Under the pieces are notes generated by a model. That model was given only the letters and a program-made list of their open reading frames with translations, searched no databases and was not told where the DNA came from. A stretch of 21,706 nucleotides of DNA. It comes from Candidatus Omnitrophota bacterium (GTDB lineage: Bacteria; Omnitrophota; Gorgyraeia; Duberdicusellales; 4484-171). The DNA lies in NCBI GenBank assembly GCA_028702365.1, contig JAQVOZ010000003.1, positions 1 through 21,706 on the forward strand. Reading direction: 5' to 3'. The first letter of the stretch is position 1. The number at the start of each line of letters is the position of its first letter. This document shows positions 6,580 to 13,599 of this stretch, in pieces. The translations under genes and the position numbers were made by a program.

Positions 6580-8205
6580 TTATCTAAAAAATACGAAAAA
6601 TAATCCCATTATACCTATAAGGCACCAAGTAAGATAAGTAGGCAATATTCCGTTGTGTAATCTTTTTAGTACATTAGATAAAACAAAAATTATTCTTTTT
6701 AATTCTTCGTATATATCAAATACTTTAGCTTCGGCGAGGCTGTAAATTTTCTTTAAAAACGGTATCTCGCTTATTGTGGCATAAAAATCCTCTATTTTTG
6801 CTTCTTCTTTCGGGTTTAATTCTTCTCCTCCCGTATATGTATCGCTTACCCGCAATTTTTGCGAAGAAAATTTAAAAACTATCAGGCCTATAACTATGCT
6901 GATTGCTATAAGAGCTGTTGCGCCTACAGGCTGCCATAAGCCAACCATATTAAAACTCCCTATAGCTTGCGTAATAAATTTAAGTATGGTTGAATAAGCA
7001 AATACTCCGAATATGATGCACAACAAAGCCAATATTATAACCGGAAGTAGCAGCGCAAAACTGCTCTCTTTTGCATGTTTTCTGGCATTTCCCAGAAATA
7101 CGCTGGAAATTACTTTCAAAAAAGAAGCAAGAGTGAGTCCGCTTCCGACAAGTGCGCTTAATAAAGAAAGAGCGACGATTATTTTCAATGGATAAGAGCT
7201 AAGCGAATTCATAAAATCGCTAAGGCCCTGGTAAATCATCCACTTGGAAACAAATCCATTAAAAGGCGGAACGCCGGATATGGAAAATGCAGCCACCATG
7301 AATGTGATAAAAGTTATTGGCATATAACGAGCTAGGCCGCCTAAATTATGCAGTTCGCTTGTTCCGGTTTCATTTTCTACGTTGCCTGCATCCAAAAATA
7401 AACAGCATTTATATATGGCATGATTAATCATGTGAAAAAGTCCTGCGGCAATACCAAGAGGAGTTGCACATCCTATGCCAAGTACCATGTAACCAACCTG
7501 GCTTATCGCGTGATAGCCTAAGAGTTTCTTGATATCGTGCTGGATAAGCGCCATCATAACTGCACAGATTACGGTAATTGCCCCTATGATTATAAGTGTA
7601 AATTTCGCAGTTACATCAAGGAAAAACGAATCCTTTACTATTCGTACCAAGAGGTATATTCCCAAAAGTTTGTCTAATGAGGCCGGCAAATATGCTACAA
7701 CAGGCAAGGGCGCGTTTTTTGCGGTTTCAGGAATCCATGTGTGCAGCGGCATGCACCCTGCCTTGGCGAAACACGCCATAGCTATGAAAATAAAAGAAAT
7801 AAAAGAAAGATTATTATTTATAATCAGTTTATTTGCGCTTAAGCTCATAGACGATGTCAGAAAGTGATAAAGTAAAAATCCAAAAAGCAGGAATCCGTCG
7901 GTTGCACCTATAATGATAAAAGTTTTTTTTGCGATAGCGGATGCTTTTTCGTCGTCATAAAGATTTATTAATTTAAACAAGCTAAGGCCGAGAAAACCCC
8001 AGAAAATTGTAATTAATATCAAATTATCCGAGAATATAACACCGAAAGATGCGAGAGCGGTTAAAAGAACCCAGATGTAATAAGTGATCTTTCTATGTTT
8101 AATGAATTTCGCTGAATATATAGAAATAAGAACCGTGAACAAAACGATAAAAACCCCTATAAGTTTCGAAAGCGGGTCAAAAATAAACATATTCCTAAAA
8201 TCCAT
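6580..8205 (-). CDS. NuoL/MrpA/HyfB-type antiporter-like subunit lacking the TM5 glutamate
   Basis: This 541-residue polytopic protein belongs to the NuoL/MrpA/HyfB family. Conserved parts are K148 in CFAKAGCMPLHTWIPE (TM7 lysine), IKKLLGYHAISQVGYM, HMINHAIYKCCLFL, and SGVPPFNGFVSKW. The C-terminal region (about 465-541) is charged and helical, then LHNGILPTYLTW and a final helix, as I recall from large subunits of group 4 hydrogenase complexes. In NuoL the TM5 motif is WE (E144); the aligned part here reads SDNLILITIFWGFLGLS, with G70 where Glu is expected. That change may impair or alter proton coupling in this channel. The gene overlaps the large-subunit gene by 11 bases and is followed one base later by the MrpA-C-terminal-type gene. 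Confidence 0.88.
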   Translation of the reverse strand: MDFRNMFIFDPLSKLIGVFIVLFTVLISIYSAKFIKHRKITYYIWVLLTALASFGVIFSDNLILITIFWGFLGLSLFKLINLYDDEKASAIAKKTFIIIGATDGFLLFGFLLYHFLTSSMSLSANKLIINNNLSFISFIFIAMACFAKAGCMPLHTWIPETAKNAPLPVVAYLPASLDKLLGIYLLVRIVKDSFFLDVTAKFTLIIIGAITVICAVMMALIQHDIKKLLGYHAISQVGYMVLGIGCATPLGIAAGLFHMINHAIYKCCLFLDAGNVENETGTSELHNLGGLARYMPITFITFMVAAFSISGVPPFNGFVSKWMIYQGLSDFMNSLSSYPLKIIVALSLLSALVGSGLTLASFLKVISSVFLGNARKHAKESSFALLLPVIILALLCIIFGVFAYSTILKFITQAIGSFNMVGLWQPVGATALIAISIVIGLIVFKFSSQKLRVSDTYTGGEELNPKEEAKIEDFYATISEIPFLKKIYSLAEAKVFDIYEELKRIIFVLSNVLKRLHNGILPTYLTWCLIGIMGLFFVFFR

Positions 8206-9379
8206 ATTCTTTTTTAAGTTTTTCGGTTTTTTCTATGGACAGTTTGATGAGGTCATCCCCGGTAAAAACCTTTTTACCGCCTTTTGTAAATACCGCGCAT
8301 CTTTCGGTACAACAGTAACACGGGTCAACTGCAGCAAGTGTGAGTGCTGCATCCGAAATGGTATAGCCAGGCACAGTAACGATGTTGCTTGGAACATTTA
8401 CAAATGAAGGTGCCCTTATTTTGTGCCTTACTGGCCGGTTTGTTCCATCGCTTCTGACATAATGAAAACATTCTCCGCGCGGGGCCTCCACCCTGCCTAC
8501 GCCTTCACCTTCAGGTATGTCTCTTACTTCAACTTCTATGGGGCCTTTAGCAATTTTCGCCAGGCATTGTTCTATGATTGAGCAGGCTTCCAGCATCTCA
8601 AGCACTCTTACTATAATTTTTGCGTAAATATCCCCTTCCTGCTGTACGATAACTGACCAGCTAATGTCGTTATAAAAAGCATAAGCATCATCGCGGCGCA
8701 CATCAATGTCAATTGCGCTTGCTCGTGCTGTTGGGCCTACTACGCCAAGAGATATACCCTCTTCTTTTTTCAGGATGCCTACGCCTTTTGTGCGTTTGCC
8801 GATTACCGGGTCGTCATTAACTACCTTTTTAAACATATCAAGCACAGGGCGCAGCTCCTTGATGGTTTTTTTTATAACCTGGTAATCCTCTTCTTTTATA
8901 TCCCTTCTTACTCCGCCTATTTTCATCATTGCATAATTTTGGCGATTGCCCGAGATTAATTCAAATAAATCCAGAATAGGCTCTCTTGCTTTCCACGCCC
9001 ACATCCAGACAGTGTTATAGCCTATGAAATGGCCCGCAAGGCCAAGCCAAAGCAGGTGTGAATGAATGCGCTGGAGTTCATCAATTATCATTCTGATGTA
9101 ATTAGCGCGTTCAGGCACATTTATTCCCATCAGATCTTCTACAGCCAGGCAATAGGCAAAAGGATGGGAACTTGAGCATATACCGCAAATTCTTTCTACT
9201 GCGAAAGGAACCTGGTCCCAATGCTTTGCTTCTGCTATTTTTTCAATGCCTCTATGATTGTAGCCGATTTCTATTTCAAGTTCGTTTACGCGTTACCCTT
9301 CGACTATCAGGCGGAAAAATTCAGGTTCTTCCTGAAGCGGATGATACGGCCCTATAGGTATTACTTTTTTCTCACTCAT
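8195..9379 (-). CDS. mbhL: Group 4 [NiFe] hydrogenase large subunit (MbhL/HycE C-terminal type), interrupted by an in-frame stop
   Basis: The full frame from ATG at 9379 encodes 394 codons, but codon 29 is TAA (9295-9293). The 28 residues before it (starting MSEKKVIPIGPYHPLQEEPE) and the codons after it are clearly one protein: the stop falls where the family has VEGE+RV, then GYNHRGIEK and ERICGIC follow in frame. Active-site Cys pairs are C65/C68 and C354/C357 (DPCYCCTER). The 34 residues after R360 form a tail that a HycI-type protease would remove, and that protease is encoded at 828-1922. If translation began at the next Met (9130, residue 84), the protein would be 311 residues and would lose the first CxxC, so it could not bind NiFe. 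The start overlaps the NuoC-type gene by 8 bases (ATGAGTGA). The enzyme would reduce protons or oxidise H2. Confidence 0.9.
9293..9295 (-). other. In-frame TAA stop codon within the hydrogenase large-subunit frame
   Basis: On the minus strand the codons read GTC GAA GGG TAA CGC GTA. The family consensus here is Val-Glu-Gly-Glu-Arg-Val, so a single G-to-T change (GAA to TAA) explains it. On the plus strand this is an A at 9295 beside a run of three C bases. No frameshift or second stop is present in the other 393 codons. TAA is not known to be read as selenocysteine or pyrrolysine. Confidence 0.95.
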
Positions 9380-9806
9380 TTTTATAATCCTTTCTTAGGG
9401 GGTAGCTATCTTTCGGCCAATCATCATCAAGCAAAAGATGTTTTAAATTGGGATGGCCTTTAAAATTTACGCCCAGAAGTTCATGGATTTCCCTTTCTAC
9501 CCAGTCAGATGCCTTAAATAAATCAACAAGAGAATCTATTTCGGGATTGGTTTTATCAGTTATAAACACTCGGACATTAAAAAGTTCACCGGTTTTATCC
9601 ATGCCGAAGTGAAATATCAATTCAAAATTTTTTTCATTATCTATACCGGTAATAGTTGAAAGCCTCATATTGAAATCTTTATAAAGCTTGCGCGCAACTT
9701 CTTTTAAATCGCTTTTATCGATTTCAAAATATACTCGTCTAGGGTTTTTTATTTCCCAATTTTTTAACATCGGCGCCAATTGATTTTTAACTTCGTCTTT
9801 TATCAT
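9372..9806 (-). CDS. mbhK: NuoC/HycE N-terminal-type (30 kDa) subunit of the hydrogenase
   Basis: The 144-residue protein belongs to the NuoC-like (respiratory chain 30 kDa) family. Its C-terminal half has DWVEREIHELLGVNFKGHP followed by LKHLLLDDDW and PLRKDY, matching the family pattern WxEREhxdhhGhxFxGHPxLxxLLLxxxWxxxPLRKDY. The middle has the beta-strand IFHFGMDKTGELFNVRVFI. In E. coli this domain is fused to the large subunit as HycE; here it is a separate gene, as in archaeal Mbh (mbhK). It forms a structural part of the peripheral arm and contacts the large and small subunits. Its start overlaps the small-subunit stop by 4 bases and its stop overlaps the large-subunit start by 8. Confidence 0.9.
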   Translation of the reverse strand: MIKDEVKNQLAPMLKNWEIKNPRRVYFEIDKSDLKEVARKLYKDFNMRLSTITGIDNEKNFELIFHFGMDKTGELFNVRVFITDKTNPEIDSLVDLFKASDWVEREIHELLGVNFKGHPNLKHLLLDDDWPKDSYPLRKDYKNE

Positions 9807-10243
9807 TTCTGTCCTTTTTTATCTTTCGCAGTAAGTTTATTGATTAACTTGGCAATTCCGGCAATTATTGCTTCAGGCCTTGGCGGGCAGCCCGGAATAT
9901 ATACATCAACCGGGATTATTTCATCAAGAGCGCTAAGCATGGGATAGCTTCCTTTAAACATATTCTGAGAACACGGGCAAATTCCGACAGCAGCAACAAA
10001 AATCGGTTTTGGCGCCTGCTCGTAGAGGTTTTTAAGGATTTTTGCCGATTTTTTATTCATCGCGCCAGTTATAAGCAAAACATCTGCGTGGCGGATACTG
10101 CCTACCAGCTGTATGCCGAAGCGTTCGATATCAAACCTTGGGGTAAGGCAATCAAGGATTTCTATGTCGCAATTGTTGCACGAACCTGCGCTTAAGTGAT
10201 ATACCCAAAGCGATTTTGTAAGTATTTTTTCTTTTAATTTCAT
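9803..10243 (-). CDS. mbhJ: Group 4 [NiFe] hydrogenase small subunit (NuoB/MbhJ/HycG type)
   Basis: I start this gene at the ATG at 10243, which shares one base with the NuoH-type stop (TAATG), giving 146 residues. The longer frame to 10303 only adds 20 residues that overlap the previous gene. It carries the four ligands of the proximal [4Fe-4S] cluster: C22 and C25 in SAGSCNNCDIEIL, C89 in VGICPCSQNMF, and C119 in IPGCPPRPE. The segment TPRFDIERFGIQLVGSIRHADVLLITG is typical of group 4 hydrogenases and MbhJ. This subunit passes electrons between the ferredoxin subunits and the NiFe site. It lacks the long multi-cluster extension of group 1 small subunits, as expected. Confidence 0.93.
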   Translation of the reverse strand: MKLKEKILTKSLWVYHLSAGSCNNCDIEILDCLTPRFDIERFGIQLVGSIRHADVLLITGAMNKKSAKILKNLYEQAPKPIFVAAVGICPCSQNMFKGSYPMLSALDEIIPVDVYIPGCPPRPEAIIAGIAKLINKLTAKDKKGQK

Positions 10244-11172
10244 TATAGCCCAAATTGCGCCAACACTATACCTAAAATTCCAAGGGGTAGTAGCCAAAAC
10301 CAAAAGAATCCCAAGGCATCTTTTATCCTCATTCGCGGATTTATGTTTTTAATTACAGACATTATAAAAATAATAAGGATATATAGGCAAAAGAATATCA
10401 AATATTTCAAGAGCGTAGACTGCGTATGTACCTTTATGAATAAGGAAATTATAAACAACGGTAAGGAAAAATAAAGCATTAATTTGGATATTTTATAGAA
10501 ACCCAAAAGCGGGCCGGAATATTCAATCACTGTGCCAGCCATTATTTCCTGTTCTGCTTCAGCCATATCAAACGGCACGATGCATAATTTTGCCTGCGCG
10601 TAGAAAAGAGCAAGTATAAAGGCGATTATGCCTGAAGCGCTTGCTATATTTGGTTTGCTTAATATCTGAGTGGCGGTTATGTTTGCCAGCATAATTGAAT
10701 TGCCGGATTTGATTATCGCAATTATAAGGCTTGTGATAAATACAAATTCATAAGCAAGCATAAGTTTTGTTTCCCTTGCTGCGCCGACAAGTGCCAACGG
10801 ATTTTTTGAGGAAAGTGCCCCCAGTATAGTAAAAAGAGATGGTATAACCAGCAGATACAAAATCACTATGACATCGCCCATAAAACTTATATTTAAAAAA
10901 TAATTATTTGCCAACATTACGCTTACCAGAATTACCGCCGCTAAATTTATTATGGGTGAAGTTATAAACAGGGTTTTTGCTGCATTGCGCGGTATTATTG
11001 TTTCTTTCAGGAACAGCTTCATTACATCGATAAAATTTTGATACCAGGGCGGCCCTACTCGGTACTGAAAGCGGGCAGTGAATTTCCGTTCAAGCCAAAA
11101 GCCCATTGCTCCTACAAAAAATGAAAAAATAATTCCCGGAAAAATCAAATATTGTGTAACTATCTTTAACAT
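10243..11172 (-). CDS. mbhM: NuoH/HycD/MbhM-type membrane anchor subunit
   Basis: At 309 residues this is a full NuoH-family protein with about eight membrane helices. Motifs include GFWLERKFTARFQYRVGPP (about 24-42) with E28, and the loop VPFDMAEAEQEIMAGTVIEY (about 199-218), which corresponds to the acidic loop of the quinone-site region in complex I and its counterpart in Mbh. The middle has the segment NPLALVGAARETKLMLAYEF. In group 4 hydrogenases this subunit anchors the peripheral hydrogenase arm to the ion-translocating membrane arm. It begins two bases after the polyferredoxin stop and overlaps the small-subunit start by one base. Confidence 0.92.
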   Translation of the reverse strand: MLKIVTQYLIFPGIIFSFFVGAMGFWLERKFTARFQYRVGPPWYQNFIDVMKLFLKETIIPRNAAKTLFITSPIINLAAVILVSVMLANNYFLNISFMGDVIVILYLLVIPSLFTILGALSSKNPLALVGAARETKLMLAYEFVFITSLIIAIIKSGNSIMLANITATQILSKPNIASASGIIAFILALFYAQAKLCIVPFDMAEAEQEIMAGTVIEYSGPLLGFYKISKLMLYFSLPLFIISLFIKVHTQSTLLKYLIFFCLYILIIFIMSVIKNINPRMRIKDALGFFWFWLLPLGILGIVLAQFGL

Positions 11173-11174
11173 AA

Positions 11175-11669
11175 TTATTTTTTCTTATAAAGCACTTTAT
11201 CGTCAAGGAACCATTTTTTAGGATGTTTGACTGCGAGATGGTCAGAAACAACGTAAATGTTCTGAGCGATGTCGTCTTTGTCAATGTCCCGTATTTCTAA
11301 TGCTTTATGCGGACAGGTTTCTTCGCACAAGCGTTTATCGCGCCCAGCGCAAAAATCGCATTTCGAATCAAGGAAATCCAGGAAATCTTCGAATATCACG
11401 CCGAAAGGACAGGCGTGCGTGCATGTTTTGCAGGAGGTGCATAAAAATTTTGCCCGCTTTATTATTTTATTCTCATCTTTAGAAAGCGCATTGTGGTAGC
11501 ACGAATTAATGCAGGGGGCTTCTTCGCATCTATGGCAGACGACGGCAAAAGTTGCAAATTCCCGCAGCGCGGTTATTCCTTTATTTTGCGGATGATAAAT
11601 ATAGCTGCATTTAACCACGCATTCAGGGCAGTTGTCGCATTTCTCCAGGTCTAAAAATAATCTTTTCAT
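11175..11669 (-). CDS. HycB/HydN/CooF-like four-cluster polyferredoxin
   Basis: This 164-residue protein has 16 cysteines arranged as four [4Fe-4S] sites: C11/C14/C17/C21, C45/C48/C53/C57, C77/C80/C83/C87 and C104/C107/C115/C119. The pattern CxxCxxCxxxC, CHRCxxxPCINSC, CTSCKTCTHACPFG and CDFCxxxxxxxCxxxCP is that of the CooF/HycB/HydN electron-transfer proteins. In CO-dehydrogenase or formate-hydrogenlyase systems such proteins carry electrons to the membrane-bound hydrogenase. Here there is no adjacent CO dehydrogenase or formate dehydrogenase gene; the partner upstream is the HydB/HydG-type pair, so it probably relays electrons between that pair and the hydrogenase core. It starts one base after the HydG stop. 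No membrane segment is present. Confidence 0.88.
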   Translation of the reverse strand: MKRLFLDLEKCDNCPECVVKCSYIYHPQNKGITALREFATFAVVCHRCEEAPCINSCYHNALSKDENKIIKRAKFLCTSCKTCTHACPFGVIFEDFLDFLDSKCDFCAGRDKRLCEETCPHKALEIRDIDKDDIAQNIYVVSDHLAVKHPKKWFLDDKVLYKKK

Positions 11670-11670
11670 T

Positions 11671-12483
11671 TTAGTCCCAAATATCCCACATATCTTTTAT
11701 ATCGTCGAAAATAAAAACGGGGCCATCTTTACATATATAGTATTTGCCAAGCCGGCAATGGCCACATTTACCCATGCCGCAGCTCATATTTTTTTCCATA
11801 GACAAGTATATGTTTTTAGGAGAAAATCCCAATTCCAAAAGCTTAAGGCTTGCGAATTTCATCATAATCGGCGGACCGCAGACAATGCCTTTTGCTTGCT
11901 TGATATCAAGGGGCAATTTCTCCAGAAGCGTTGTTACGATGCCGACATTTCCCTTCCAGGAGCTGTCAGCCCGGTCAACAGTTAATCTAAATTCCACATT
12001 CTTTGGTTTTTTAAATTCTTCAAGAAGGTATTTATATACAATATCCTGCGGGCTGCGCGCGCCAAGGCATATAACTATTTTCTTAAAATCATTTATGCGA
12101 TTGTATAATGCATAGATTAGCGAACGCAGTGGCGCGAGCCCCACGCCTCCGCCGACTATCAGAAGTTCTTTACCTTTTAGGCTATCGACAGGATAGCCGT
12201 GTCCATATGGGCCGCGCATTCCCAACACATCCCCGATTTTTGCTTTATGGAAAAGTTCCGTTACTTTGCCTACTTTCATTATGGTTACCTCAAACGCATC
12301 TTTCTTGTTTGGGTCAGAAGATGGCGTAAACGGAGCTTCTCCTATACCAGGGTAGGTAAGTTCAATAAATTGGCCTGTTTCAAAAGAAAAAGATTCATGC
12401 GGTTTAAATACAAAAGTTTTTATAGCCGGAGTTTCCTCGATTATATTGGTAATTGTTGCTTTATTCGGCAGATATATATTCAT
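11671..12483 (-). CDS. hydG: FAD/NAD(P)-binding and [2Fe-2S] oxidoreductase, sulfhydrogenase gamma (HydG)/PyrK type
   Basis: The 270-residue protein has an N-terminal flavin-binding barrel (about 1-100, with GPYGHGYP at 91-98), an NAD(P)-binding domain (GGGVGLAP at 111-118; CGPP at 202-205) and a C-terminal [2Fe-2S] motif C235/C240/C243/C251 (CGMGKCGHCRLG). This is the pattern of sulfhydrogenase gamma subunits and PyrK/NfnA-type flavoproteins. It would transfer electrons between NAD(P)H and the iron-sulfur chain. The gene overlaps hydB by 4 bases (ATGA) and is one base before the polyferredoxin. Neither hydA nor hydD of a group 3b hydrogenase is nearby; the next hydrogenase genes are group 4. 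Do not confuse the name with the radical SAM HydG of [FeFe] hydrogenases. The NAD versus NADP preference cannot be read with confidence. Confidence 0.88.
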   Translation of the reverse strand: MNIYLPNKATITNIIEETPAIKTFVFKPHESFSFETGQFIELTYPGIGEAPFTPSSDPNKKDAFEVTIMKVGKVTELFHKAKIGDVLGMRGPYGHGYPVDSLKGKELLIVGGGVGLAPLRSLIYALYNRINDFKKIVICLGARSPQDIVYKYLLEEFKKPKNVEFRLTVDRADSSWKGNVGIVTTLLEKLPLDIKQAKGIVCGPPIMMKFASLKLLELGFSPKNIYLSMEKNMSCGMGKCGHCRLGKYYICKDGPVFIFDDIKDMWDIWD

Positions 12484-13514
12484 TTTTTCGCGCTATTTTC
12501 ATTCAGGGTTTTAAAAATTTTTCGTATATCGATTTTTGCGGGGCAGCTTTCAACGCATCTACCGCAGCCCGTACAGGCATATAATTTTATTCTTTCAGGG
12601 AAAAACTCGAATTTTTTAATATAACGGTTACGTAGCCTGTATTCACGCAGTCGAAGCGCGCTTGCTCCGCCTGCAACGCGGGTAAAGTTTTTATATTGGC
12701 AGCCGTCCCAAATTCTTCCTTTAAAATATCCGTTTTTATCCTTCGTATCAAACAAAAGAAAACAATGGCAAGTAGGGCAGTTCATAATACAGGAACCACA
12801 TTCAACGCACCTTAAAGCTTCCTCTGCCCACAATTTATCACTATGGCCATTTTTAATAAGGCCATTAAGTAAGTTTTCGTTAGGAAATTCCAGCGCTTCT
12901 ATCTGGCAGCGGAATTCTTCTACCGTGCGTTTTCGATTATTTTCACGCTCCGTCTGCATTCTGCTGCCGGCTTCCTCAAAAAGGCTTTTGTTTGATGCAA
13001 TTGTTTCTTCTCCTTTTTTTGAACCGACTTCAATAAAATAGCCGTCAGCTATATGGGAAATATTTAAATCGAACGTTGTTTCCGGATATGGCATATTACC
13101 AAGAGCAAGGCAAAAACAGGTTTCCTTAAAAGAAGTGCAGTCGCTGGAAATTATAAGATTTTTTTCGCGCATTTGTTTGTAAGAGGCATCAATATCGCCT
13201 TCAAGAAAGACGTAGTCATGCATTTTAAGGGCATTTCCAAGGTCGCAGGCTTTTGCTCCTACTATGCAAAAAGGTTTTATTTCTTTGGATTTATCCGGGC
13301 TAAAATAATTATCGATATGTTCAATTGCAGGTGCGAAAAATTGCCTGATAGGTGTTACTGTGCGGTATTTCGAAAACTGAAAACTGCCTTTATATTCTTT
13401 CCAGAAATAATTCTTGCGTGTTTCCTGCGGCACAAATACTCTATAGTCCGCAGATAAATTATCAAGAAATCTTAAAAAGTTACTGTTTTTTGTATATAAA
13501 TATTTGTTAGGCAT
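12480..13514 (-). CDS. hydB: Sulfhydrogenase beta (HydB)-like 2x[4Fe-4S] subunit
   Basis: The 344-residue protein begins the hydrogenase run. Its C-terminus has two [4Fe-4S] sites: C236/C239/C242/C246 and C314/C317/C320/C324. Conserved middle parts are VGAKACDLGNALKMHD and the Cys-rich CTSFKETCFC (C126, C133, C135), typical of HydB and related 4Fe-4S dicluster proteins, in which extra ligands may bind another cluster. In group 3b hydrogenases HydB links HydG to the hydrogenase; here it is the proposed link between HydG and the polyferredoxin. It is the first gene after a clear promoter and a Rex-like palindrome (13521-13540), which lies 7-26 bases before its ATG. No Shine-Dalgarno sequence is visible. 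The product is probably cytoplasmic, with no membrane helix. Confidence 0.88.
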   Translation of the reverse strand: MPNKYLYTKNSNFLRFLDNLSADYRVFVPQETRKNYFWKEYKGSFQFSKYRTVTPIRQFFAPAIEHIDNYFSPDKSKEIKPFCIVGAKACDLGNALKMHDYVFLEGDIDASYKQMREKNLIISSDCTSFKETCFCLALGNMPYPETTFDLNISHIADGYFIEVGSKKGEETIASNKSLFEEAGSRMQTERENNRKRTVEEFRCQIEALEFPNENLLNGLIKNGHSDKLWAEEALRCVECGSCIMNCPTCHCFLLFDTKDKNGYFKGRIWDGCQYKNFTRVAGGASALRLREYRLRNRYIKKFEFFPERIKLYACTGCGRCVESCPAKIDIRKIFKTLNENSAKK

Positions 13515-13520
13515 TGGTAT

Positions 13521-13540
13521 ATTGTGAATTTTTTCACAAT
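13521..13540 (-). promoter_or_regulatory. Perfect 20-bp palindrome matching the Rex (redox-sensing repressor) operator
   Basis: The sequence ATTGTGAATTTTTTCACAAT is an exact inverted repeat (8-bp arms, 4-base TTTT centre). It contains TTGTGAA-N4-TTCACAA, the established consensus for Rex, which binds as a dimer and releases DNA when the NADH/NAD+ ratio rises. It also contains TGTGA-N6-TCACA, the CRP consensus; the NAD-linked operon makes Rex the better reading. It lies 7-26 bases before the hydB start and about 25-45 bases after the predicted transcription start, a position suited to repression by blocking elongation. As RNA it could also form a hairpin near the initiation codon. The site is seen; the regulator is inferred, as no Rex gene is in the window. 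Confidence 0.75.
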
Positions 13541-13571
13541 CAATTTCAAATAAAAAAAAAGAGATTTCAAT

Positions 13572-13599
13572 AGTATAACAATAAACCCTTTTCTGTCAA
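13572..13599 (-). promoter_or_regulatory. Sigma70-type promoter for the hydrogenase operon
   Basis: On the minus strand a perfect -35 TTGACA (13599-13594) is followed by a 16-base spacer and -10 TATACT (13577-13572), five of six consensus. The predicted start of transcription is near 13565, about 50 bases before the hydB ATG. It is the only strong promoter-like sequence in the region, and the downstream 15 genes plus three more have no obvious internal terminators, so it may drive a transcript of over 13 kb. A run of nine T residues lies in the leader. Confidence 0.72.

Noticed and set aside
7529..7867. Plus-strand open frames (here and at 11744-12115, 13676-14095, 15244-15714 and others)
   Set aside because: They are antisense shadows of well-supported minus-strand genes; none shows a family motif or start signal.
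8195..9130. A shorter, genuine 311-residue large subunit starting at 9130
   Set aside because: It would lack the first CxxC (C65/C68) required for the NiFe site, although codons for this motif lie directly upstream in the same frame and are conserved.
9293..9295. TAA as a recoded amino-acid codon (selenocysteine or pyrrolysine type)
   Set aside because: Selenocysteine uses TGA and pyrrolysine TAG. Other genes in the window end with TAA normally (for example mrpD, NuoH-type and several GTs), so code reassignment is not supported.
10244..10303. Longer N-terminus for the small subunit
   Set aside because: The extra 20 residues overlap the NuoH-type gene and are unlike the family; the TAATG junction gives a normal start.
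11671..13514. HydB/HydG as half of a group 3b sulfhydrogenase operon
   Set aside because: No HydA or HydD gene is present; the run continues directly into group 4 subunits with overlaps.
13521..13540. Reading the palindrome as a CRP/FNR-family site (TGTGA-N6-TCACA)
   Set aside because: It matches that consensus too, but the Rex consensus covers more of the palindrome (7-base arms, N4) and fits the NAD-linked genes. Kept as an alternative only.
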